64,000 nucleotides of DNA from an uncultured Bacteroides sp. (lineage in GTDB: Bacteria > Bacteroidota > Bacteroidia > Bacteroidales > Bacteroidaceae). Below, one piece after another: positions 6,967 through 14,919 of this stretch. Where the stretch lies: NCBI GenBank assembly GCA_949285025.1, contig CASDXG010000099.1:106724-170723 (forward strand), read 5' to 3'. The notes below the pieces were generated by a model that saw only the letters and a list, made by a program, of their open reading frames with translations, did no database searches and was not told the DNA's origin. Numbering within the stretch: position 1 is the first letter of the stretch; every line of letters begins with the position of its first letter. Position numbers and translations under genes: made by a program.

Positions 6967-9555
6967 ATGAACTTCAACAACTTTACAATAAAATCGCAAG
7001 AAGCCATACAACAAGCGGTCAATCTTGTGCAGACTTCAGGTCAACAAGCCATAGAGCCTGAACACTTATTGGCAAGCGTGTTGAAAGTTGGAGAAAATGT
7101 CACCAACTTTCTCTTCCAAAAACTGGGAGTAAACGGTCAGCAAATCGCAGCCGTGCTTGACAAACATATCGCATCTTTACCTAAAGTTTCAGGCGGAGAG
7201 CCGTATCTCAGCAGGGAATCAAATGAGGTTTTACAGAAAGCGGTCGACTATTCAAAAGAATTGGGCGATGAATACGTCTCACTGGAAGCCCTGATACTGG
7301 CTCTTCTTAACGTAAGAACAACCGTATCAAACATATTGAAAGATGCCGGGATTACCGACAAAGAATTACGTGCCGCCATATCTGAACTGCGGCAGGGACA
7401 AAAAGTAACATCACAATCAAGTGAAGATACATACCAGTCTCTGAACAAATACGCCATCAACTTAATAGAAGCTGCACGTAACGGGAAGCTGGATCCCGTC
7501 ATCGGGCGTGATGAGGAAATACGCCGTGTCCTGCAAATTCTAAGCCGACGTACTAAAAACAATCCGATTCTTATCGGAGAACCCGGAACCGGAAAGACTG
7601 CAATCGTAGAAGGTCTGGCGCAAAGAATCCTGAGAGGTGACGTACCGGAAAACCTGAAAAACAAACAATTGTACTCATTGGACATGGGAGCACTGGTAGC
7701 AGGAGCCAAATACAAAGGAGAATTTGAGGAAAGACTAAAGTCGGTTATCAATGAAGTCACTAAATCGGACGGAAATATCATCCTGTTCATTGATGAAATA
7801 CATACCCTTGTGGGAGCCGGAAAAAGCGAAGGAGCAATGGATGCAGCCAACATTCTTAAACCGGCCCTTGCGCGTGGGGAACTGAGAAGTATCGGAGCTA
7901 CGACATTGGATGAATACCAAAAGTACTTCGAAAAAGACAAAGCTTTGGAACGAAGATTCCAAACCGTGATGGTAAACGAACCGGACACTTTAAGCTCTAT
8001 TTCCATCCTACGCGGATTAAAAGAGCGGTATGAGAACCACCATCAAGTACGAATCAAGGATGAAGCCATCATTGCTGCCGTAGAACTCAGTAACCGATAC
8101 ATTACCGAGCGCTTTTTGCCGGACAAGGCCATCGACTTAATGGACGAAGCAGCCGCCAAACTCCGGATGGAACGAGACTCGCTTCCTGAAGAACTTGACG
8201 AAATAGAACGACGTCTTAAACAGTTGGAAATAGAAAGAGAAGCGATAAAACGGGAAAAAGACGAAACCAAGCTTGCCCAATTAAACAAGGAAATTTCCGA
8301 TTTGAAAGAGCAGGAATCTTCTTATAAAGCCAAATGGCAAAGTGAAAAAGAACTGGTCAATAAAATCCAAAGGAACAAACAGGATATAGAACAGCTGAAG
8401 TTTGAAGCCGAAAAAGCCGAGCGTGAAGGCGATTATGGAAAAGTAGCAGAAATCCGGTACGGCAAGTTACAGGCTCTTGAAAGCGAAATCAAATCCATTC
8501 AAGAAGACCTGAAAAAGAAACAGGGTGACAACGCCCTTATAAAAGAGGAAGTCACTGCCGAAGATATTGCTGACGTTGTTTCCAGATGGACAGGCATACC
8601 TGTAAGTAAAATGCTGCAGAGTGAGCGGGACAAACTGTTACACCTTGAAGACGAACTGCACAAACGGGTTATCGGGCAAGACGAGGCTATTACAGCCGTA
8701 GCCGACGCCGTCCGCCGAAGCAGGGCCGGGCTTCAAGACCCCAAACGGCCAATCGGATCGTTTATCTTCTTGGGAACTACCGGTGTGGGTAAGACCGAAT
8801 TAGCCAAAGCTCTGGCAGAATACCTGTTCGATGACGAAACGCTTATGACACGTATCGACATGAGTGAGTATCAGGAAAAGCATACCGTATCACGCTTAAT
8901 CGGGGCACCTCCGGGATATGTCGGGTACGATGAAGGAGGACAACTCACCGAAGCTGTACGCCGCAAGCCTTATTCCGTTGTCCTTTTCGATGAAATAGAA
9001 AAGGCACACCCCGATGTCTTCAACATTTTACTTCAGGTATTGGATGACGGACGGTTAACCGACAACAAAGGACGGACGGTGAATTTCAAAAACACCATCA
9101 TTATCATGACTTCGAATTTAGGCAGTGCATACATTCAAAGCCAGTTCGAGAAAATGAACAATGAGAATCACGACCGAATTGTCGAGGAAACAAAAAATGA
9201 AGTAATGAACATGTTAAAGAAAACCATACGGCCGGAATTCCTCAACCGTATTGATGAAATCATCATGTTCCAACCGTTGAACAAACAGCAAATCAGGGAA
9301 ATCGTTGGTCTGCAAATCGAGAACATCAAGAAAATGCTGGCCGACAACGGAGTTACCTTGCAGATGACCAATGAAGCCATTGACTTTATTGCTTCTGCCG
9401 GATACGACCCTGAGTTTGGGGCAAGGCCGGTAAAAAGAGCCATACAACGATACTTGTTGAACGATTTATCAAAGAAATTGCTGTCACAAGAGGTTGACCG
9501 TAATCATCCCATTATCGTTGAACGAAATGAAGACGGCCTGAAATTCCGCAACTAA
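6967..9555 (+). CDS. clpB: ATP-dependent disaggregase ClpB
   Basis: 862 residues, the usual ClpB length. Order: Clp N domain (about 1-150), first AAA+ module with Walker A GEPGTGKT near residue 204 and Walker [12 protein letters not shown], the long coiled-coil middle domain (about 405-530, rich in E/K heptads), and second AAA+ module with Walker A GTTGVGKT near residue 604 and the pore loop [13 protein letters not shown]. It lacks the ClpP-binding loop, as expected for ClpB. Together with DnaK/DnaJ/GrpE it pulls polypeptides out of aggregates in the cytoplasm. A purine-rich AAAGGAG lies 11-17 bases before the ATG. A strong terminator follows the stop codon, so the gene is monocistronic. Confidence 0.97.
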   Translation: MNFNNFTIKSQEAIQQAVNLVQTSGQQAIEPEHLLASVLKVGENVTNFLFQKLGVNGQQIAAVLDKHIASLPKVSGGEPYLSRESNEVLQKAVDYSKELGDEYVSLEALILALLNVRTTVSNILKDAGITDKELRAAISELRQGQKVTSQSSEDTYQSLNKYAINLIEAARNGKLDPVIGRDEEIRRVLQILSRRTKNNPILIGEPGTGKTAIVEGLAQRILRGDVPENLKNKQLYSLDMGALVAGAKYKGEFEERLKSVINEVTKSDGNIILFIDEIHTLVGAGKSEGAMDAANILKPALARGELRSIGATTLDEYQKYFEKDKALERRFQTVMVNEPDTLSSISILRGLKERYENHHQVRIKDEAIIAAVELSNRYITERFLPDKAIDLMDEAAAKLRMERDSLPEELDEIERRLKQLEIEREAIKREKDETKLAQLNKEISDLKEQESSYKAKWQSEKELVNKIQRNKQDIEQLKFEAEKAEREGDYGKVAEIRYGKLQALESEIKSIQEDLKKKQGDNALIKEEVTAEDIADVVSRWTGIPVSKMLQSERDKLLHLEDELHKRVIGQDEAITAVADAVRRSRAGLQDPKRPIGSFIFLGTTGVGKTELAKALAEYLFDDETLMTRIDMSEYQEKHTVSRLIGAPPGYVGYDEGGQLTEAVRRKPYSVVLFDEIEKAHPDVFNILLQVLDDGRLTDNKGRTVNFKNTIIIMTSNLGSAYIQSQFEKMNNENHDRIVEETKNEVMNMLKKTIRPEFLNRIDEIIMFQPLNKQQIREIVGLQIENIKKMLADNGVTLQMTNEAIDFIASAGYDPEFGARPVKRAIQRYLLNDLSKKLLSQEVDRNHPIIVERNEDGLKFRN

Positions 9556-9569
9556 ATTACCCGTTTACA

Positions 9570-9613
9570 GCTCCGCCTGCCGCAGAAATCGCGACAGGCG
9601 GAGCTTCTTTTTT
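9570..9613 (+). terminator. Rho-independent terminator after clpB
   Basis: GCTCCGCCTG at 9570-9579 pairs with CAGGCGGAGC at 9595-9604 and is followed by TTCTTTTTT. Confidence 0.93.
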
Positions 9614-9661
9614 ATTTCCCCAAATACTTCATTCTTAAACCAGGATGTCAATAAATAAATT

Positions 9662-9669
9662 TATCTTTG
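9662..9669 (+). promoter_or_regulatory. -7 promoter element for mltG
   Basis: TATCTTTG. The in-frame TTG codon at 9667 falls inside this element, which rules it out as a start and supports the ATG at 9697. No clear -33 box. Confidence 0.6.
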
Positions 9670-9696
9670 CATTTTCAAGAAAAAGGTACGCCAAAT

Positions 9697-10722
9697 ATGC
9701 AAAAACGAATCCTCATTTATCTGATTGCTGCCATCCTCATACTGGGAACAGGAGTATGTTTCACGGGATACATGCTATTCCTCACCACACCTCTATGTGT
9801 AAAAGAGCCCGTATTTCTCTATATCGACGACAATGACGACATCGACTCCGTTACCATTAAAATAGAAAAACATGCAAAAAACAAACGAATAAACGGCTTC
9901 CGGATACTGACATCCATAAGCAGGTATGAAGAAAACATTCATAGCGGAGCTTATCTGCTAAATGCCGACAATTCCACATGGGACATATTCCGCCGGCTTC
10001 AACATGGATTACAAACTCCGGTAAAAGTAACCATCCCCCCTGCCCGCACCATAGAACAACTCGCCGTCTCGGTATCATCGCAACTGATGCTTGACAAAAA
10101 AGACTTGCTGAATATATTAAACGACAGCAGCTATTGCACTAAAATCGGTTACAACCGGTACACACTTCCGGCATTATTCATCCCCGACACCTACGAAGTT
10201 TATTGGAACATCAGCGCAGACAATTTTATTGCACGCATGCAAAAGGAATATAAACGCTTCTGGAACAACGAACGCATGGCAAAAGCCAAAAACATTTCAT
10301 TAACACCTATCGAAATAACTACACTGGCTTCCATCGTCGATGAAGAGACAAATCAAACAAGCGAAAAGCCTGTCGTTGCAGGATTATACATCAACCGGTT
10401 AAAAAGGGGCATTCCTCTACAAGCCGATCCGACGATAAAATTTGCATTGCAAGACTTCGGATTAAAACGGATTCTGTATAAACATCTGAAGGCAGAAAGT
10501 CCGTATAACACGTATCTCCACACCGGACTTCCTCCAGGCCCGATACGAATCGCATCTATTGCCGGTATAGAAAGCGTATTGAATCACGCAAAGCATAACT
10601 ATCTGTATATGTGTGCTAAAGAAGATTTTTCCGGATTCCACAATTTTGCGTCCACTCTTGGGCAACATCAAGCCAATGCCCGCCGTTATCAACAGGCTCT
10701 GAATAAAAGAAATATCAGGTAG
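9697..10722 (+). CDS. mltG: Endolytic transglycosylase MltG
   Basis: 341 residues from the ATG at 9697. A single N-terminal membrane segment (LIYLIAAILILGTGVCF) anchors a periplasmic YceG domain. The catalytic block TLASIVDEET contains the conserved glutamate, and it is followed by GLYINRLKRGIPLQADPTIK and LHTGLPPGPIRIAS, the family signatures. MltG cleaves nascent glycan strands near the inner membrane and is thought to terminate glycan elongation. An upstream in-frame TTG (9667) was discarded because it lies in the promoter -7 element. Length matches the family (about 340). Confidence 0.93.
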   Translation: MQKRILIYLIAAILILGTGVCFTGYMLFLTTPLCVKEPVFLYIDDNDDIDSVTIKIEKHAKNKRINGFRILTSISRYEENIHSGAYLLNADNSTWDIFRRLQHGLQTPVKVTIPPARTIEQLAVSVSSQLMLDKKDLLNILNDSSYCTKIGYNRYTLPALFIPDTYEVYWNISADNFIARMQKEYKRFWNNERMAKAKNISLTPIEITTLASIVDEETNQTSEKPVVAGLYINRLKRGIPLQADPTIKFALQDFGLKRILYKHLKAESPYNTYLHTGLPPGPIRIASIAGIESVLNHAKHNYLYMCAKEDFSGFHNFASTLGQHQANARRYQQALNKRNIR

Positions 10723-10838
10723 TTTGACGTAAAAACCCGGCATGTTTTCTTTATAATTCCGCAATATTTTTACAAGAACATAAGTATATTCCACAAAAAA
10801 TATTTCATACATCAAGACAAATAAAATCAACGAATCAG

Positions 10839-10869
10839 TTGCATTTTATCACCATTTCATCTATTTTTG
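10839..10869 (+). promoter_or_regulatory. Promoter of the trpB-like gene
   Basis: TTG at 10839-10841 and TATTTTTG at 10862-10869 are 20 bases apart. This shows that the in-frame TTG at 10839 is the -33 box, not a start codon. Confidence 0.8.
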
Positions 10870-10895
10870 GCAAAACTTTAAAAATACGACCCATT

Positions 10896-12251
10896 ATGAG
10901 CAATAAACAAAAAAGATTCTTTTTACAGGAAAACGAGATTCCCACACATTGGTATAACATTCAAGCAGACATGATAAACAAGCCCATGCCGCCATTGAAT
11001 CCGAAAACCAAAGAACCGCTCAAGCCGGAAGATCTGTTTCCTGTCTTTGCAGAAGAACTTTGCCGCCAAGAATTAAACCAGAAAGATACATGGATTGAGA
11101 TACCGGAAGAAGTCAGAGACATGTATAAATACTATCGCAGTACACCGCTTGTACGCGCATATGGATTGGAAAAGGCCATCGATACTCCGGCACATATCTA
11201 TTTTAAAAACGAAAGTGTCAGTCCCATTGGCTCACACAAACTAAACTCTGCGCTGGCACAAGCTTATTATTGCAAAAAAGAAGGGGTAAAAAACATAACA
11301 ACAGAAACGGGAGCCGGACAATGGGGCGCCGCCCTTTCTTACGCAGCAAAGGTTTTTGGACTGGAAGCAGCGGTATATCAAGTAAAAATCAGTTACGAAC
11401 AAAAACCCTACCGACGCAGCATTATGCAGACATTCGGCGCACAGGTTACCCCTTCTCCATCAATGTCTACACGCGCAGGAAAGGACATTCTTACCAAATA
11501 TCCGAATCATCAAGGCTCACTCGGTACGGCCATTTCCGAAGCGATTGAGCTGGCTCGTACCACACCGAACTGTAAATATACCTTGGGCTCGGTCTTAAGC
11601 CATGTTGCTCTTCACCAAACCATCATCGGTCTGGAAGCAGAAAAACAGATGGAAATGGCCGGTGAATATCCCGACATTATCGTTGCCTGCTTTGGTGGAG
11701 GCTCAAACTTTGGTGGAATCAGTTTCCCCTTCATGCGACATACCATCCTCGAAGGAAAGAAAACACGCTTTATCGCAGCAGAACCGGCCTCATGTCCTAA
11801 ACTGACACGGGGCAAATTCATATACGACTTTGGAGATGAAGCCGGCTATACACCGCTGCTCCCTATGTATTCTTTAGGCCATAACTTCGCACCGGCCAAT
11901 ATCCATGCCGGCGGACTGCGCTATCATGGTGCCGGAGTCATCGTATCACAACTCCTCAAGGATAAATATATGGAAGCTGTAGACATTCAACAACTTGACT
12001 CATTCGCCGCCGGATGTCTGTTTGCACGCGCAGAAGGTATCATTCCTGCACCGGAATCATGCCATGCGATAGCCGCAACAATCAATGAAGCGAAAAGATG
12101 CAAAGAAACAGGAGAAGAGAAAGTTATCTTGTTTAACCTCTCGGGACATGGCTTAATCGACATGAGTGCCTATGACCAATATCTGGCCGGAGACCTGACA
12201 AACCATGCATTGACCGATGATGAAATCGAAAAAAGCATAGAAAATATATAA
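10896..12251 (+). CDS. trpB: TrpB2-type tryptophan synthase beta chain
   Basis: 451 residues from ATG 10896, chosen because the longer frame begins inside the promoter. It is the long TrpB2 form (about 450 residues against about 400 for TrpB1). The PLP-binding lysine lies in GSHKLNSA, followed by TETGAGQWGAALSYAA, and the phosphate-binding glycine loop is CFGGGSNFGG. It condenses indole with serine to give tryptophan. No trpA or other trp gene is nearby, which is typical for TrpB2, and some TrpB2 enzymes work without TrpA as indole-salvage enzymes. Which role applies here is inference. A hairpin-type terminator follows. Confidence 0.92.
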   Translation: MSNKQKRFFLQENEIPTHWYNIQADMINKPMPPLNPKTKEPLKPEDLFPVFAEELCRQELNQKDTWIEIPEEVRDMYKYYRSTPLVRAYGLEKAIDTPAHIYFKNESVSPIGSHKLNSALAQAYYCKKEGVKNITTETGAGQWGAALSYAAKVFGLEAAVYQVKISYEQKPYRRSIMQTFGAQVTPSPSMSTRAGKDILTKYPNHQGSLGTAISEAIELARTTPNCKYTLGSVLSHVALHQTIIGLEAEKQMEMAGEYPDIIVACFGGGSNFGGISFPFMRHTILEGKKTRFIAAEPASCPKLTRGKFIYDFGDEAGYTPLLPMYSLGHNFAPANIHAGGLRYHGAGVIVSQLLKDKYMEAVDIQQLDSFAAGCLFARAEGIIPAPESCHAIAATINEAKRCKETGEEKVILFNLSGHGLIDMSAYDQYLAGDLTNHALTDDEIEKSIENI

Positions 12252-12305
12252 TTGCATGATTCTACATATCGCGCCCTTTTAAAAAGGCGGTATTTGTCTT
12301 ATCGA

Positions 12306-12364
12306 GAAAGGCATTTCTTCGTTCCGAACAAAAAAAAGCGGAACAAAGGAATGCTTTTCTTTTT
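12306..12364 (+). terminator. Terminator after trpB
   Basis: AAAGGCATT...GTTCCG at 12307-12326 pairs with CGGAAC...AATGCTTTT at 12339-12358, ending in a T-rich run. Confidence 0.75.
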
Positions 12365-12392
12365 AATTCATACGAAAAACATAAAGAAGAAT

Positions 12393-12422
12393 TTGTAAAA
12401 TCGGAAGAAAAGCGTACCTTTG
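12393..12422 (+). promoter_or_regulatory. Promoter of the tRNA-Glu pair
   Basis: TTG (12393-12395, within TTTG) and TACCTTTG (12415-12422) with a 19-base spacer, an exact match to the Bacteroidetes consensus. Confidence 0.85.
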
Positions 12423-12461
12423 CAGCCGTATTCGGAAATAACCCCGAAACATATTCGGCTC

Positions 12462-12533
12462 GGCCCGTTCGTCTATCGGTTAGGACGCAAGATTTTCATT
12501 CTTGAAAGGGGGGTTCGATTCCCCCACGGGCTA
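12462..12533 (+). tRNA. tRNA-Glu (anticodon TTC)
   Basis: 72 bases that fold into a cloverleaf: acceptor GGCCCGT/ACGGGCT, anticodon stem CAAGA/TCTTG enclosing loop TTTTCAT (anticodon TTC), T arm GGGGG-TTCGATT-CCCCC. CCA is not encoded (the gene is followed by CCG). Confidence 0.97.
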
Positions 12534-12573
12534 CCGTAAAAAACATACGGTAAACCCGATGTTTTATGAGGCC

Positions 12574-12645
12574 GGCCCGTTCGTCTATCGGTTAGGACGC
12601 AAGATTTTCATTCTTGAAAGGGGGGTTCGATTCCCCCACGGGCTA
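12574..12645 (+). tRNA. tRNA-Glu (anticodon TTC), second identical copy
   Basis: Base-for-base identical to the copy 40 bases upstream, and probably in the same transcript, since only the first copy has a promoter. Confidence 0.97.
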
Positions 12646-12655
12646 CCGAAACAGG

Positions 12656-12685
12656 AGAGTTATCTGCAAGGATAACTCTTTTTTT
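12656..12685 (+). terminator. Terminator of the tRNA-Glu transcript
   Basis: AGAGTTATC (12656-12664) pairs perfectly with GATAACTCT (12671-12679), followed by a run of T. Confidence 0.88.
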
Positions 12686-12688
12686 ATA

Positions 12689-12696
12689 TACCTTTG
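12689..12696 (+). promoter_or_regulatory. -7 promoter element of the kinase-RapZ gene
   Basis: TACCTTTG 17 bases before the ATG at 12713. It immediately follows the tRNA terminator; no clear -33 box. Confidence 0.6.
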
Positions 12697-12712
12697 TAAC
12701 AAAATTCTCGTT

Positions 12713-14146
12713 ATGGACACTAAAAAAATAGAACATCTCTATACAGATTATACAGGTCATTCTCCGGAATATATCGAGGCATTACCCGGTGCCGGCTCAA
12801 ACCGCCGCTATTTCCGCATGACAGGCAAACAAAACATCATAGGAGTTTACGGCACCTCGAAAGAAGAAAACCGTGCTTTCATCTACATGGCCGGACATTT
12901 CCACCAAAGAGGATTACCAGTTCCACAAGTATATGCTGTATCGGAGGACAAGACTTGTTACATACAAGAAGACCTTGGGAATACATCTTTATATAGCCTC
13001 ATTGAAAAAGGACGGCAAGCTGATGGCTTTTCAAACGAAACAAACGATTTGTTACAACAAACCATCCGCCTGCTACCATTGCTGCAATTTGAAGGCATTA
13101 AAGGGATGGACACAAGCTATTGTTACCCCCAAACAGAATTTAACCGGAGAACTGTTTTCTGGGATTTGAACTACTTCAAATACTGTTTTCTCAAACCGTC
13201 AGAGATTGAATTTCAGGAAAATCTGTTGGAAAACGACTTCGAGCATTTGGCCGAACGGCTTCTTTCCTGTAAGACATCAGCTTTCATGTATAGGGATTTC
13301 CAAAGCCGTAACGTCATGATTAAAGAAAACAAGCCTTATTTCATCGATTTTCAAGGCGGAAGAAAAGGACCTTTCTATTATGATGTCGCATCATTTTTAT
13401 GGCAAGCCAAAGCCAACTTTTCCGATTCTACCCGAGATTTCCTGCTAAATGAATATATAAATGCACTACAGCCATACCATAAAATCGATCGGATTTCCTT
13501 TCATGATGAATTAAAACATTTCGTATTATTCCGTACTTTACAAGTTTTAGGAGCATACGGATTTAGAGGATATTTCGAAAAGAAGAGACATTTCATAGAA
13601 AGTATTCCCTATGCACTGAAGAATCTGAAACAGCTGCTTTGCGACAATTTCAAAGAATATCCGTATCTATCACAGATACTCCGTCAATTAATCGCCTCAG
13701 CACACACTCGTAACACTGCAGATAACAGCAAGCTCACCGTAAGAGTTCTCAGTTTCTCATACAGGAAAGGTATACCGGAAGACCCCAGCGGGAATGGAGG
13801 AGGCTACGTATTTGACTGCCGTTCCATACACAATCCCGGCAAATATGAACAATATAAAACACAAACAGGACTTGACGAACCGGTAAAACGTTTTCTGGAA
13901 AACGACGGAGAAATCCTCTCTTTCCTGACTCATACTGACGACTTAATAGACAAACATATACAAAGATATCTGGAACGCGGCTTTTCTCATCTGCAAATCT
14001 GCTTCGGCTGTACCGGAGGACAACACCGTTCCGTATATGCCGCACAACATACAGCCGAATACATTAACCGACATTTCGGCGTAAGGGTAGAGTTAATCCA
14101 CCGCGAACAATCCATAGAACAAATTTTTCCATCGCATTCCTTATGA
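12713..14146 (+). CDS. Sugar kinase (AmgK-like APH fold) fused to a RapZ C-terminal domain
   Basis: 477 residues from ATG 12713; the longer frame would run through the second tRNA and its terminator. Residues 1-330 are an APH/choline-kinase-like fold with the catalytic YRDFQSRNVM and metal-binding FIDFQGGRKGPFYYD, close to the pattern of AmgK, the anomeric kinase for MurNAc/GlcNAc. Residues 345-477 match the C-terminal domain of RapZ (FDCRSIHNPGK and FGCTGGQHRSV). In E. coli RapZ that domain senses glucosamine-6-phosphate and binds small RNA. The next gene is a MurU-like nucleotidyltransferase with an ATGA overlap. This suggests a cell-wall sugar salvage enzyme carrying a sugar-phosphate sensor. 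Domain calls are secure; the substrate is inferred from context. Confidence 0.83.
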   Translation: MDTKKIEHLYTDYTGHSPEYIEALPGAGSNRRYFRMTGKQNIIGVYGTSKEENRAFIYMAGHFHQRGLPVPQVYAVSEDKTCYIQEDLGNTSLYSLIEKGRQADGFSNETNDLLQQTIRLLPLLQFEGIKGMDTSYCYPQTEFNRRTVFWDLNYFKYCFLKPSEIEFQENLLENDFEHLAERLLSCKTSAFMYRDFQSRNVMIKENKPYFIDFQGGRKGPFYYDVASFLWQAKANFSDSTRDFLLNEYINALQPYHKIDRISFHDELKHFVLFRTLQVLGAYGFRGYFEKKRHFIESIPYALKNLKQLLCDNFKEYPYLSQILRQLIASAHTRNTADNSKLTVRVLSFSYRKGIPEDPSGNGGGYVFDCRSIHNPGKYEQYKTQTGLDEPVKRFLENDGEILSFLTHTDDLIDKHIQRYLERGFSHLQICFGCTGGQHRSVYAAQHTAEYINRHFGVRVELIHREQSIEQIFPSHSL

Positions 14147-14883
14147 AAGCATTAATCTTCGCAGCCGGACTCGGAAGCCGGCTTAAACCACTGACAGACC
14201 GCATTCCCAAGGCATTGGTTCCCGTTGCAGGACATCCCATGCTGGAACACATCATCTTAAAACTGAAATCGTCCGGATTCAACAACATTGTCATCAATAT
14301 CCACCACTTCGGGGAACAGATTATTTCGTTCTTGCAAAGCCATCAGAATTTCGGAATCGACATCCAAATAAGTGACGAGCGAGGAGAATTACTCGATACA
14401 GGGGGAGGCATAAAAAAAGCGACCCCTCTTTTAGGAGACCGCGAACCTTTTCTTATACATAATGTAGATATCCTGTCGAATGCCGACTTAAAAGCTCTTT
14501 ATAATGCACATCTCCAAAGCAAAAACGATGCGACACTGCTGATAAGCCAAAGAGAGACCTCGCGCTATCTGCTATTCGACAAAGAACACAAACTGCACGG
14601 ATGGATAAATACGCTGACACATGAGACCAAACCGGCAACATTCTCTTACGATGAGAAAAAGTATTTACCGTATGCTTTCAGCGGAATCCATGTCATATCC
14701 CCTTCGCTCATCCGCTACATGGATGAGGGGTGGACAGGCAAATTCCCTATTATGGATTTTTACTTATACGCATGCGACAAGACCCAAATCGGAGGATACA
14801 TTACAGACAATCTACGCCTCATCGATATAGGAAAACCGGAAACACTGGCAAAAGCAGAAACATATTTACAAGAAATCTCATAA
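14143..14883 (+). CDS. MurU-like sugar-1-phosphate nucleotidyltransferase
   Basis: 246 residues. The N-terminal signature MKALIFAAGLGSRLKPLTDR and PKALVPVAGHPMLEH is that of sugar nucleotidyltransferases; ELLDTGGGIKKA and HNVDIL resemble MurU, the MurNAc-1-phosphate uridylyltransferase of the AmgK/MurU recycling bypass. Its start overlaps the kinase stop (ATGA), indicating translational coupling. The pair would phosphorylate an amino sugar at C1 and then activate it as a UDP-sugar, avoiding de novo UDP-GlcNAc synthesis. Other nucleotide-sugar products are possible, because this family is not separable by sequence alone. Confidence 0.8.
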   Translation: MKALIFAAGLGSRLKPLTDRIPKALVPVAGHPMLEHIILKLKSSGFNNIVINIHHFGEQIISFLQSHQNFGIDIQISDERGELLDTGGGIKKATPLLGDREPFLIHNVDILSNADLKALYNAHLQSKNDATLLISQRETSRYLLFDKEHKLHGWINTLTHETKPATFSYDEKKYLPYAFSGIHVISPSLIRYMDEGWTGKFPIMDFYLYACDKTQIGGYITDNLRLIDIGKPETLAKAETYLQEIS

Positions 14884-14919
14884 ACAAACTGTAATCTGCC
14901 CGCCATCAAAATCCGGATA

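Noticed and set aside
9667-9696. Upstream TTG start for mltG
   Set aside because: The TTG is part of the TATCTTTG -7 element, so it cannot be translated from that promoter.
10839-10895. Upstream TTG start for the trpB-like gene
   Set aside because: The TTG is the -33 box of a consensus promoter 57 bases before the true ATG.
12462-12645. tRNA pair as an integration site of a mobile element
   Set aside because: No integrase, direct repeat of a tRNA 3' end beyond the pair, or foreign-looking genes nearby.
12614-12712. N-terminal extension of the kinase-RapZ protein
   Set aside because: It would translate through the second tRNA-Glu and its terminator; the encoded residues do not resemble a protein domain.
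14884-14919. MetH reactivation domain lost by frameshift
   Set aside because: The gap after the metH stop is only 36 bases before the next gene, so no remnant of the domain exists.
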